From the NCBI GenBank assembly GCA_003389325.1, contig QQVE01000040.1, positions 1 to 64,000 of the forward strand: a stretch of 64,000 nucleotides of DNA, in the 5' to 3' direction. This DNA comes from Planctomycetota bacterium (GTDB taxonomy: Bacteria > Planctomycetota > Planctomycetia > Pirellulales > PALSA-1355). A program made the translations under genes and the position numbers. Shown in pieces: positions 8,156 through 16,924 of the stretch; positions within the stretch are counted from its first letter, which is position 1, and each line of letters begins with the position of its first letter. Under the pieces are notes generated by a model, which worked only from the letters and a program-made list of their open reading frames with translations, made no database searches and was not told the DNA's origin.

Positions 8156-11100
8156 GTGCATTTGGATCAATTGCCGGGATCGTTCTTCGGTCCTTCGAAC
8201 CTCGTTGAACTCGTCCAGCACCGTGCGTCGCACCAACCGCGCGATCGGGCGTTCATCTACCTGCTTGACGGCGAGACCGACGAAGTTGAACTGACCTACC
8301 GCGAGCTCGATCGCCAGGCCCGCGCCGTCGCGGCCCGGCTGCAGGAAATGAACCTCGCCGGCGAGCGGGCCCTGCTGCTGTATCCGGCCGGTCTCGACTT
8401 CATCGCGGCGTTCTTCGGTTGTCTATACGCGGGCGTCGTGGCCGTGCCCGCGTATCCGCCCCGGAGGAATCGATCGCTCACGCGTATCCAGAGCATTGCC
8501 GACGATGCCGATGCCCGCGTGGCGCTGACGACGTTCGCCGTTTGGGAACGCGTGCAGCCGGTGCTCGACCAGACGCCGGATCTGACGAAGATCGAGTGGC
8601 TGTGCACCGACCAGTTGCCGGAGAAGATTGAAAACCAGTGGCAATCGCCCGACGTGCACGGCGACACGCTGGCCTTTCTGCAGTACACCTCGGGATCGAC
8701 CGGCGTGCCCAAGGGCGTGATGCTGACGCATGCCAACCTGATGCACAATTCGGCCTCGATCGCCTATGCCTTCGAGCACACGCGCAGCGGCGGCGGCGTT
8801 TTCTGGCTGCCCAGCTATCACGATATGGGGCTGATCGGCGGCATTTTGCAGCCGCTGTACATCGGTCGGCCCAACGTGCTGATGAGCCCGATGGCCTTCC
8901 TGCAGAAGCCGCTGCGCTGGCTGAAGGCCATCTCGCGCTATCGGGCCACGATCAGCGGCGGGCCCAATTTCGCCTACGACCTGTGCGTGAAGAAAGTCAC
9001 GCCCGAGCAGCGGGCCACGCTCGATCTGTCGAGTTGGAACCTGGCGTTCAACGGCGCCGAGCCGGTTCGGGCCGAGACGATCGACGCGTTTTCGAGGATG
9101 TTCGAGCCGGCCGGGTTCCGCCGCACAGCCTTCTATCCCTGCTACGGCATGGCCGAGGCCACGTTGATCGTCACCGGCGGCTTCAAGGCGGCCTTGCCGG
9201 TGGTGCGCACCTTCGATTCGGAAGCCTTGGAGAACAACCACGTCGTCGATGCCCTGTCCGACGAGGACGGCGCTCGCGAATTGGTCGGCAGCGGCGGCAA
9301 GCTGCTCGATCAAAGCATTCTGATCGCCCACCCCGAACACATGACGACGCAGCCGCCCGACCAGGTCGGCGAGATTTGGGTCAGCGGTCCCAGCGTTGCC
9401 CAAGGATACTGGAAACGACCAGAAGAGACCGAGCGCACGTTCAAGGCCTACCTGAAGGACACGGGCGAAGGCCCGTATCTGCGCACCGGCGACCTCGGAT
9501 TCATCCAGGACGGCGAGTTGTTCGTCACCGGCCGGCTGAAAGACCTGATTATCATCCGCGGCCTGAATCACTATCCGCAGGATATCGAAGCCACGGCCGA
9601 CCGCAGTCATGCCCGAGTGCGGCAGGGCAACGGAGCCGCCTTTGTGGCCGAAGTCGACGGCGTCGATCGTTTGGTGCTGGTGCAGGAAATCGAGCGCGGA
9701 CCGCTGGAAGAGCTCGACGGTGTAATCGAAGCGATCCGCCGCGCGGTTTCGGCCGAGCACGAGCTGAATCTCGACGGCGTGGCGCTGATGAAGGCGGGCA
9801 CGATCCCCAAAACCTCCAGCGGCAAGATCCAGCGGCACGCCTGCCGTCAGGCCTTTATCGATGGCTCGTTGCCGTCCGTGGCCTTGTGGCGCAGTTGGAG
9901 TGCCGCTCCGGCGGCCCAGCCGGCCGCCCAATCTCCCGCCTCGGACAAAGCCGCGGCAGGCCTCGCACGCGGCGCACGGCGCGACCCGGCGCACGCCTCT
10001 CCGGCCCGCGATGCCAATGGGAAGTCGACGCGGACCCAGGCGGAGATGACCACGGTGGAAATCGTCTTGGAGCATGTCCGCGCTGTGGCCAAGGAGCGCG
10101 CCGTAGGCCTCTCGATCGATAGCTCGATCGTCGAGCTGGGGCTCGATTCGCTGGAGCGGATGGAAATCGTCGCGGCACTGGAAGAGACCTACGGCGGTCG
10201 GTTCCCCGAAGACGTCCTGCCGCAAATCGAGACGGTGCGCGAAGTCGCCGCCGCGGTGGAGACCTACCTGGGCAAAACGCCCCGGGCTCGCGAAGAGCGC
10301 GCCGCCAGCGAGGAGATTCCCGAGGAAGCGTACCGCTTCGAATGCTTCCCGGAATACAAGCGGCTCAAGCAGCAGATGGAAGCATCGTACTCGGCCGGTT
10401 ACCGCAACCCGTTCTTCACCGTGCACGAGCGCGTGATCAACGACACGACGCTGATCGACGGCCGGGAGATGGTTAGCTTTTCCAGCTACAACTACATCGG
10501 CACCTCGGGCGAGCCGCGCGTAGTGGCCGCCGTCAAGCGGGCCATCGAACGTTACGGCACCAGCGTCTCGGCCAGCCGGCTCGTTTCGGGCGAGAAGCCC
10601 ATTCACGGCGAGCTCGAACAGGCCATCGCTGATTTCATCGGCGTCGATGCGGCCCTGGCCTTTGTCGGCGGACACAGCACCAACGAAACGACGTTGGGGC
10701 ACCTGCTGGGCCCCGGTGACCTGATCCTGCACGACGCCTTGGCGCACAACAGCATCGTTCAGGGAGCGATTTTGTCCGGCGCCCGCCGCCGCGCCTTCCC
10801 GCACAACGACTGCAAAGCGCTCGACGCGCTGCTCGAGGAGCTGCGCGGTGCCTATCGCCGGGTAGTGATCGCCATCGAGGGCGTGTACAGCATGGACGGC
10901 GACATCTCCGACGTGCCGCGGTTCATCGACATCAAACGCCGCCACAAGGCACTGCTGTACGTCGACGAGGCCCATTCGCTGGGCATTCTCGGCCGCCGCG
11001 GCCGCGGCGTCAGCGAGCACTTCGGCATCGACCCCCGCGAAGTCGATGTCTGGATGGGCACGCTCAGCAAGTCGCTGGGCAGTTGCGGCGGCTACATTGC

Positions 11101-11602
11101 CGGCAATCATGCACTGATCGAATATCTCAAGTACACGGCCCCAGGCTTCCTGTTCGCCGCAGGCATGACGCCGTCGAACACGGCCGCGGCATTGGCCGCC
11201 TTGCGCGTGCTCGAGGCCGAGCCACAGCGCGTGGCCCGGCTGCACGATCGCTCCGAGTTGTTCTTGAAGCTGGCACGCGAGCGCGGCCTGAACACGGGCA
11301 TGAGCCAGGGCTCGCCGATCGTGCCCGTGATCCTGGGCAACTCGCTCGACACGCTGCGGCTGGCGCAAGCCTTGTTCGACCGGGGCATCAACGTGCAGCC
11401 GATTCTGCATCCGGCCGTAGAGGAAGAAGCGGCTCGCTTGCGGTTCTTCATCACTTCGGAGCACTCCGATCAGCAGATCCGCGACACCGTCGAGGCCGTG
11501 GCCGAGGAACTGGCGCGCATCGATACGCGCTACTTGAAGCAGCCCGCCGCCACGACCAACGGCGTGCACGCCGGCAGCGCTTCGCCCGCCCGAGCGCGGT
11601 AG
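8156..11602 (+). CDS. Fatty acyl-AMP ligase - acyl carrier protein - alpha-oxoamine synthase fusion
   Basis: A 1148-residue protein with three domains. Residues ~1-600 are an acyl-adenylating enzyme of the FAAL type (YTSGSTGVPKG from Y177, YGMAEATL, RTGDLGF, ITSGKIQ-like KTSSGKIQR). Residues ~630-710 are an acyl carrier domain with the phosphopantetheine serine S665 in LGLDSLERME. Residues ~760-1125 are a PLP enzyme of the alpha-oxoamine synthase family, with HDALAHNS, VDEAHSLG and the Schiff-base lysine K972 in TLSKSLG. The logic is to activate a fatty acid, load it on the carrier and condense it with an amino acid with loss of CO2, as serine palmitoyltransferase or AONS do. The start is GTG; no ATG occurs before residue 64. 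Product unknown; a sphingoid base or an acyl-amino ketone are candidates. Confidence 0.9.
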   Translation: MHLDQLPGSFFGPSNLVELVQHRASHQPRDRAFIYLLDGETDEVELTYRELDRQARAVAARLQEMNLAGERALLLYPAGLDFIAAFFGCLYAGVVAVPAYPPRRNRSLTRIQSIADDADARVALTTFAVWERVQPVLDQTPDLTKIEWLCTDQLPEKIENQWQSPDVHGDTLAFLQYTSGSTGVPKGVMLTHANLMHNSASIAYAFEHTRSGGGVFWLPSYHDMGLIGGILQPLYIGRPNVLMSPMAFLQKPLRWLKAISRYRATISGGPNFAYDLCVKKVTPEQRATLDLSSWNLAFNGAEPVRAETIDAFSRMFEPAGFRRTAFYPCYGMAEATLIVTGGFKAALPVVRTFDSEALENNHVVDALSDEDGARELVGSGGKLLDQSILIAHPEHMTTQPPDQVGEIWVSGPSVAQGYWKRPEETERTFKAYLKDTGEGPYLRTGDLGFIQDGELFVTGRLKDLIIIRGLNHYPQDIEATADRSHARVRQGNGAAFVAEVDGVDRLVLVQEIERGPLEELDGVIEAIRRAVSAEHELNLDGVALMKAGTIPKTSSGKIQRHACRQAFIDGSLPSVALWRSWSAAPAAQPAAQSPASDKAAAGLARGARRDPAHASPARDANGKSTRTQAEMTTVEIVLEHVRAVAKERAVGLSIDSSIVELGLDSLERMEIVAALEETYGGRFPEDVLPQIETVREVAAAVETYLGKTPRAREERAASEEIPEEAYRFECFPEYKRLKQQMEASYSAGYRNPFFTVHERVINDTTLIDGREMVSFSSYNYIGTSGEPRVVAAVKRAIERYGTSVSASRLVSGEKPIHGELEQAIADFIGVDAALAFVGGHSTNETTLGHLLGPGDLILHDALAHNSIVQGAILSGARRRAFPHNDCKALDALLEELRGAYRRVVIAIEGVYSMDGDISDVPRFIDIKRRHKALLYVDEAHSLGILGRRGRGVSEHFGIDPREVDVWMGTLSKSLGSCGGYIAGNHALIEYLKYTAPGFLFAAGMTPSNTAAALAALRVLEAEPQRVARLHDRSELFLKLARERGLNTGMSQGSPIVPVILGNSLDTLRLAQALFDRGINVQPILHPAVEEEAARLRFFITSEHSDQQIRDTVEAVAEELARIDTRYLKQPAATTNGVHAGSASPARAR

Positions 11603-11616
11603 GCACGCGAGCACGT

Positions 11617-12594
11617 TCAGGCGTAGCCGTGCTGCCGAAACCAGCTCCAGGCGTCGGCGGCCGATTCACGCAGCGGCCGGATGGCGTATCCCAACTCCCT
11701 TTCCGCTCGCGCGCTGGTAAACCGCCGCTTTTGGGCTGCCAGGGCCGTGGCGGCACTGTTAACGTCGGGCTCGCGCCCGGTGATCCGCGCCACCGCGTCA
11801 CCCACGTAGCCCGCGCCGCGCCGCACCAGCGGACCGATGGGAAACAGCGGTGGCGTCGCCCCGGTAACTTCGGCGAAGATCCGCCAGGCTTGGAAATAGG
11901 AGAGCGAATGGCCGCCCAAGATGTAACGCCGCCCGCTTTGACCGCGCTCTAGCGCAGTCTGAATGCCGGCGGCCACGTCGCGGACATCGCAAAAACAGTT
12001 GATTCCCAGCGGTGCAAACAGCCCCCAGCCGCAGGCCACCCAAAGCAACATGCGGCCCGACGAGGGCTTCCAGTCGTAGGGGCCGATCATGAAACCCGGA
12101 TTCACGATGCTGGCGGACAGCCCCCGCTGGACATGCTCGAGCACGACCTGCTCGGCCTCGCGTTTGGTGACCACGTAGGGACACAGCACGCCGCCGGCCG
12201 GCTCGGTCTCCTCGTCGGCCGGTTCGGAGCCGCGGGGCATGCCCAGGGCATCGATGCTGGAGACGTGCACCATGGTCGCCCCCTCGGCCAGCGCCGCCTG
12301 GGCGACGTTGCGCGTGCCCTCGACGTTGACCGAGCGGGCCGTTTCGAGCCCCTTCCAGCCGATGTGCACGTAGGCGGCCGCGTGTACCACGCGGTGGGCG
12401 CCCCGGGTGGCCTGGGCGACTTCTGCGCCGTTGCGGACGTCGCCGTGGACGACCTCGACGCTGGGAAGGTCGGCCAGGCAGCGAGAATCGGCCTGGGGCC
12501 GTACTAACACGCGCACCCGGTCCCCGCCTGCGAGGAGTTGCCGAGCGACGTTGTTGCCCAAGAGGCCGGTGGCGCCGGTGACGAGCGTAGTCAT
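11617..12594 (-). CDS. NAD-dependent epimerase/dehydratase (HpnA/CerR-like SDR)
   Basis: A 325-residue extended short-chain dehydrogenase. The N-terminal Rossmann motif TGATGLLGNNVARQL binds NAD(P). The catalytic region reads VSSIDALG and Y-x3-K (PYVVTKREAEQ). I use the ATG at 12594, which places the Rossmann motif at the N-terminus as in the family; the frame upstream to 12735 is not family-like. It converges on the FAAL fusion gene with only 14 bp between stop codons. Homologues are annotated as hopanoid-associated sugar epimerases, and the ceramide reductase CerR of Caulobacter belongs to the same broad group. Adjacency to an oxoamine synthase makes a ketone-reducing role on a lipid plausible, but this is inference. 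Confidence 0.82.
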   Translation of the reverse strand: MTTLVTGATGLLGNNVARQLLAGGDRVRVLVRPQADSRCLADLPSVEVVHGDVRNGAEVAQATRGAHRVVHAAAYVHIGWKGLETARSVNVEGTRNVAQAALAEGATMVHVSSIDALGMPRGSEPADEETEPAGGVLCPYVVTKREAEQVVLEHVQRGLSASIVNPGFMIGPYDWKPSSGRMLLWVACGWGLFAPLGINCFCDVRDVAAGIQTALERGQSGRRYILGGHSLSYFQAWRIFAEVTGATPPLFPIGPLVRRGAGYVGDAVARITGREPDVNSAATALAAQKRRFTSARAERELGYAIRPLRESAADAWSWFRQHGYA

Positions 12595-12749
12595 GCTGGA
12601 TTGCCTGATTGGCACGGTTGGCGCCGTCGGTGCCGGCCGGTCGGCGGCGTCACGGGGTCCAAGCATGACAGAGCTAGCCACGCGAGGCAATCGAAAATAG
12701 AATAGGGCAACAGGTTGATTGCCCTGGTGCCCCACGAGAGGTGAAAAGC

Positions 12750-12926
12750 GTGCTGACTGAGCAAGAAGTTTCGCGGAGCTGGTCCCGTCTGTTCAAAGGC
12801 GAGAAGACCAGCGAGACTTTCGACAAGGCAGAGGCGCTGCTCGAAGAGTTGCGTCCTGAGAGCCCCTTGCGTCATCGGCTGATGATCGAGCTCGACGAGC
12901 TGCGAGAATTGAGCACGCGGCAATAG
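12750..12926 (+). CDS. Small hypothetical protein (58 aa)
   Basis: A short acidic, mostly helical protein (LTEQEVSRSWSRLFKGEKTS to ELREL). I place the start at the GTG at 12750 because GAGAGG at 12736-12741 lies at proper Shine-Dalgarno distance from it; a GTG at 12741 would overlap that site. It is transcribed away from the epimerase gene. No family recognised; a plausible helical adaptor, without further evidence. Confidence 0.5.
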   Translation: MLTEQEVSRSWSRLFKGEKTSETFDKAEALLEELRPESPLRHRLMIELDELRELSTRQ

Positions 12927-12962
12927 CGCGTTGTGCGAGCAGTCGCACGGCTGGCGCGGCCC

Positions 12963-12990
12963 GGGAAACGCTTTTCCCAGGGTTCCCTGG
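12963..12990. terminator. Possible weak terminator between convergent genes
   Basis: Two small overlapping inverted repeats (GGGAAA-cgct-TTTCCC at 12963-12978, and CCAGG-gttc-CCTGG at 12977-12990) followed by AGCTTTTG. They lie between the small gene ending at 12926 and the converging barrel gene ending at 13015. The T-run is short, so this is uncertain. Confidence 0.35.
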
Positions 12991-13014
12991 AGCTTTTGCG
13001 CTTAGGGTGCGCGC

Positions 13015-14406
13015 CTAGCGATTGATCTCGAAGCCAAAGTTGATGCCGTTGACGAAGAAGATCTCGTTGAAGTTGTTGTCGCGGATGCCGATCAGATTGG
13101 GATCATTGTAGTCGATGCTGGTGCTGGCGCGCGAGACGTTGCCGACGACCATGCCGGTGTAGCCGACCTTCAACCCCACGGCACGCGTCACGTTGTACGC
13201 CACGTCGACACGCAGCTCACCCAGCGGCGAGAAGGTAGTGGTGTAGCGGCTTCTCTCAGACCCGATGCCCACGAAGTCCGTGAAGAAGTTGCTGTTGGAC
13301 GCGGCCTGGTTCGCAATCGTGTTGGTGCCCAGGTTCGTCTTCATGTGCAGGTTCTGGAAGTTGGCCGCCGCCAGAAAGCGAGCGGAAGCGGACGTCACCC
13401 ACCGGCCTCGTTGCTTAAAGAACCGCATCCCGATTTGAGGCCCGATCAAGTTGTTTTGCGTACGTAGACTCCAGAAACTCGCGTCCAGGATGTTGGTCGG
13501 AAAAGAAACTGTCACCGGGTCCACCGCGGTTCCGTTGATATTTTGCCCGGGATAGCTCACGGACGTCGTCCCTGAAGTGCCCTCGGCCTCGACGACCAGC
13601 GTATCGGCAAGCTGGAACCAGCGGACGCCGTACAGCAATTCGAAATACGCTCCGCTGTGCAGGCGCCGGGCTCGAAAGAACCGCGAGACCTCCGCACCGT
13701 TGAGGTAGGTTTGGTTCTCGAGCCGCACCTCGTCGAAGAGGAAGGGGACGATGCCGGCGTTGACCGGAAGAGTGTTATCGGAGACCGTTTCCGTAAACGC
13801 AATGGTTCCGTCCAGCAGCCCGTTGGGATCGCCCAGGAAAAACGCCGGGCGGTTGTCGATGCTGTATTGCCCCTGGCTGACGTGGTCGATGACGCTTACC
13901 AACCAGCCGTAGTCGTCGGTGTCGATGTAGCCCAGTTCCCACCGATTGCCCCAGGCACCCTCGGCGTTGATAAACGTGTTGTACAGGCTGGGGCCGTTCT
14001 TGAAGAACTGCGGAATACTAACCTGTTGGCCGGGCGGAATGATGTTGGGATTAATCTCACTGCCAACCGGTGCATGCTCCGGCGCCGCCAGCGACCAGAA
14101 CACGCGCTCGTAGCTGAAGAAGTAACCGATGTTCGGCCGCGGACCGCGGCCGTAGGTGCTCGTCTCGGCCGGAGCGAACCAGTCCATCTTCGGCTCGAAG
14201 CCCACCGGGTGGAACGGCTGGACGAACTTGTCCTTTCCCGGGTACTGCACCGCAAATGGCGCCGAACCGTGTTCGTACGTTGGATGCGGAGTCGGATAGC
14301 TCAGGTTCGAGTGCGCTGGTTGCGCCATCGCTCGACCGGCCATGAAGATGGCCGCCGCAAGAGCTGTCAGCCAGATCACCGTACGTTTGCTCAACATCTT
14401 TCCCAT
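13015..14406 (-). CDS. BBP7-type outer membrane beta-barrel protein
   Basis: A signal peptide (TVIWLTALAAAIFMAGRAMA-Q) is followed by about 430 residues of alternating polar/hydrophobic strands rich in aromatic and glycine residues. Examples are NIGYFFSYERVFWSLAAPE, GAYFELLYGVRWFQLAD and the final FVNGINFGFEINR. This is the pattern of planctomycete BBP7-family outer-membrane barrels (DUF1551-like). The terminal aromatic-rich strand suits BAM recognition. The start could be the ATG at 14406 or 14397; the former keeps AAGG a few bases upstream. It diverges from the TraB-like gene across a 457-bp region. Confidence 0.75.
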   Translation of the reverse strand: MGKMLSKRTVIWLTALAAAIFMAGRAMAQPAHSNLSYPTPHPTYEHGSAPFAVQYPGKDKFVQPFHPVGFEPKMDWFAPAETSTYGRGPRPNIGYFFSYERVFWSLAAPEHAPVGSEINPNIIPPGQQVSIPQFFKNGPSLYNTFINAEGAWGNRWELGYIDTDDYGWLVSVIDHVSQGQYSIDNRPAFFLGDPNGLLDGTIAFTETVSDNTLPVNAGIVPFLFDEVRLENQTYLNGAEVSRFFRARRLHSGAYFELLYGVRWFQLADTLVVEAEGTSGTTSVSYPGQNINGTAVDPVTVSFPTNILDASFWSLRTQNNLIGPQIGMRFFKQRGRWVTSASARFLAAANFQNLHMKTNLGTNTIANQAASNSNFFTDFVGIGSERSRYTTTFSPLGELRVDVAYNVTRAVGLKVGYTGMVVGNVSRASTSIDYNDPNLIGIRDNNFNEIFFVNGINFGFEINR

Positions 14407-14772
14407 CCACCTTGGCTCGCATTTGAGTTTGCCGCGCAGGCGCGCCTCCAACACGGAGTGCCCGCGCTTTGGGTGTGACGGTAGTATCGGCCGTGCCTGT
14501 CACGCGAATTAAGTAAGAAAGGCAAGCTCTTCCGAAAATGCCGGTCATTCCACCACTCCGGCTTCAAACTGGGTTAGATATGCGGCACGGCGCAACCATA
14601 TCGGCCCCTTCGGCGGCCAAATTGCCTAGCCGTGAAGTCAGCAGGCACCCAGCTCTGGCCTCAGACTGGGCGTCCAAGTCATCCCAGTTTCACATATATA
14701 CTACGGAATCCTCTCACTCCGACTCACGCAGTGCGGGCCGCAGCGAACTCCGTGGGCGATCCATGCGGTGGT

Positions 14773-14801
14773 TTGTCGCAGCCCCAGACCCCGCATATAC
14801 T
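14773..14801 (+). promoter_or_regulatory. Sigma-70-like promoter of the TraB-like gene
   Basis: TTGTCG at 14773-14778, 17-bp spacer, TATACT at 14796-14801, about 60 bp before the ATG at 14864. It is the clearest signal in the 457-bp divergent region 14407-14863; I see nothing else there apart from AT-richer patches near 14690-14710. Confidence 0.6.
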
Positions 14802-14863
14802 TTCGCTGAAGCGCTTGCGCGACGCACCGCGGCGTGGATCCTCCCATTTAAGGAAAGCCAGCC

Positions 14864-15862
14864 ATGATCCGATCCCCCCAAGCCGGCATGACCACTTTGC
14901 TGTTCCTGCTGCTAGCTGCCTGGAGCGTGGCCGCCCGGGCCGAAACGCCCCCAGCGGAGGATTCCCAGGCGGAAACGCACAAATATATCCGCATCGATCG
15001 CGACGAGGCCGACGAGCCGCTATCGCTGCAAACGGTGATCGTGCGGTTCGTGCCCGCCGATGACAGCGGGGGAGTGTCGGTCGACCTGGTCGGCGCGGTC
15101 CACGTCGGCGAAAGCAGCTACTACGAGGCGCTGAACAAGGCGTTCGAGGACTACGACGTCGTGCTTTACGAGCTCGTCGCCCCCGACGGCACCCGCGTCG
15201 AGAAGGGCACCAAGCCGAGCAACCACCCGGTCGCCATGCTGCAGAACGGCCTGAAGGACATGCTGGAGCTGGAGCATCAGCTCCAGTGCGTGGACTACAC
15301 GAAGGACAATATGGTCCATGCGGACATGTCGCCCGACGCGTTTGCCAAGTCGATGGAGGACCGCGGAGAGAGCTTTTTCGGGATGTTTTTCCGCATGATG
15401 GGGCACGCCATGGCCCAGCAGTCGGCGCAGAAGAACCCCACGTCCGATTTCGACCTGCTATCGGCGTTCTTCGACAACGATCGCTCGACGGCGCTGAAGC
15501 GCGTGATGGCCGAGCAGTTCGAGAGCCTCGAGGGGGTGATGCAGGCGCTCGACGGCCCCGACGGTTCGACGATCATTACCGAGCGCAATAAGGTGGCGCT
15601 CGAGAAGCTGCGCGAGCAACTGGACGCCGGCAAGAAGAAGATCGCCATTTTCTACGGCGCCGGCCACCTGCGCGACATGGAGCAGCGTCTGTCGGACGAT
15701 TTCAAGCTGAAACGGGATCGCGAGCAATGGCTCGACGCCTGGAACCTCGGCAAGCCCCAGAAAGCCAAAAAGCCCGCGCGTGAGCAGAAAAAGGCTGCCA
15801 GCATCCGGCCGCCAGTGGCACCCTGGCACGTTGCTCCGCTGGCCGCGGGGCTGACGCGGTAA
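14864..15862 (+). CDS. Secreted TraB/PrgY-family protein
   Basis: A 332-residue protein with a signal peptide (TTLLFLLLAAWSVAARA). The mature part carries the family hallmarks: VDLVGAVHVGESSYYE with the conserved Gly-x-x-His, the acidic VLYELVAPDG, ERNKVALEKL, and the second glycine/histidine motif AIFYGAGHLRDMEQRL. The TraB/TIKI fold includes membrane metalloproteases that use these His and Glu residues, so a periplasmic protease-like activity is possible. The lysine-rich tail (KPQKAKKPAREQKKA) is additional. It stands alone between divergent and downstream genes. Confidence 0.8.
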   Translation: MIRSPQAGMTTLLFLLLAAWSVAARAETPPAEDSQAETHKYIRIDRDEADEPLSLQTVIVRFVPADDSGGVSVDLVGAVHVGESSYYEALNKAFEDYDVVLYELVAPDGTRVEKGTKPSNHPVAMLQNGLKDMLELEHQLQCVDYTKDNMVHADMSPDAFAKSMEDRGESFFGMFFRMMGHAMAQQSAQKNPTSDFDLLSAFFDNDRSTALKRVMAEQFESLEGVMQALDGPDGSTIITERNKVALEKLREQLDAGKKKIAIFYGAGHLRDMEQRLSDDFKLKRDREQWLDAWNLGKPQKAKKPAREQKKAASIRPPVAPWHVAPLAAGLTR

Positions 15863-16081
15863 GCCGCCATCCGCCTATCAGACGGCGATCGGCAAGCCTG
15901 GCAACCGTTTCTTCCGGCGGCAACTCCTTCCGCGCCGACCGCGGCAAGTCCCGGCCGCCAGCCGCGCCGCTGACTCGCTTTACACGACGGGCGCGATTTC
16001 CGATACTAGCGGGCCGCACGCGACGGCCGGCCACGGTGGGACGGCTTCTTTGAGGATTCGCGTCCGGCGCGGGAGACGGCA

Positions 16082-16885
16082 ATGGCAGGCCTGTCGATCA
16101 ACGAGATGACCACCTATCGCTGGTCATTCGAGGAAGACCTCAAGCACTACAAAGAAGCCGGCATCGACGCCGTGGGCGTCTGGCGGCAAAAGATGGCCGA
16201 TTGCGGGGAAGAGCGGGCCCTATCCCTGCTGCATCAAAGCGGGTTGCGCGTGTCCAACGTGCTCTGGGCCGGCGGGTTCACCGGCAGCGACGGCCACACC
16301 TACGAAGAATCGGTCGCCGACGCACGCGACGCCATCGCGCTCTCCTCGTCGCTCGAAGCCGGCTGCCTGGTCGTCTACAGCGGAGGCCGCAACGGCCACA
16401 CGCAGAACCATGCCCGGCGGCTGTTCGCCAGTGCCTTGCGCGACCTTCTGCCCGTGGCCGAAGACCTTGGCGTGGTGCTGGCCATCGAGCCGATGCACCC
16501 CGGCTGCGCCGACGAGTGGACGTTTCTCACCGGACTCGACGAGACGCTGGACCTCATCGAAGGCCTCGGTAGTTCGCAGCTCAAGCTCGTGTTCGACACT
16601 TACCAGCTCGGCCACGAGTCGGGCATTCTCGACCGGATCGGCGATCTGGCGAGACATACGGCCATCGTCCATTTGGGCGATGCCAGCGCCCCGCCGGAGC
16701 ACGAGCAGAACCGCTGCTCGCTGGGCGAGGGCAACCTGCCGCTGGGCGACATGGTCGCCGCGATTCAGAAGGCCGGCTACGACGGCTACTACGACGTCGA
16801 ACTGATGGGCGAAGCCGTCGAGTGCATCGACTACTGCGAGCTGCTCGAACGCTCCAAGTGCGCGTTCCGCCAGTTGGTGTGCTAA
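16082..16885 (+). CDS. Sugar phosphate isomerase/epimerase family TIM barrel
   Basis: A 267-residue xylose isomerase-like (AP-endonuclease 2 fold) TIM-barrel protein. Metal-ligand residues are recognisable in LAIEPMHPG (Glu), LVFDTYQLGHES (Asp, His), IVHLGDAS (His, Asp) and YYDVELMGE (Glu). Planctomycetes carry many such enzymes acting on sugars or cyclitols. There is no signal peptide, so it is cytoplasmic. Substrate cannot be told. It is followed by converging sthA. Confidence 0.82.
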   Translation: MAGLSINEMTTYRWSFEEDLKHYKEAGIDAVGVWRQKMADCGEERALSLLHQSGLRVSNVLWAGGFTGSDGHTYEESVADARDAIALSSSLEAGCLVVYSGGRNGHTQNHARRLFASALRDLLPVAEDLGVVLAIEPMHPGCADEWTFLTGLDETLDLIEGLGSSQLKLVFDTYQLGHESGILDRIGDLARHTAIVHLGDASAPPEHEQNRCSLGEGNLPLGDMVAAIQKAGYDGYYDVELMGEAVECIDYCELLERSKCAFRQLVC

Positions 16886-16924
16886 GTGCGCCTCGCGCGC
16901 TGAAGCTCGCCCACCGTCACTCCG

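Noticed and set aside
8423..11614. A 1063-codon open frame antisense to the FAAL fusion gene
   Set aside because: It is a GC-rich mirror of a gene with three recognisable catalytic domains; its own translation is His/Gln/Arg-rich without motifs.
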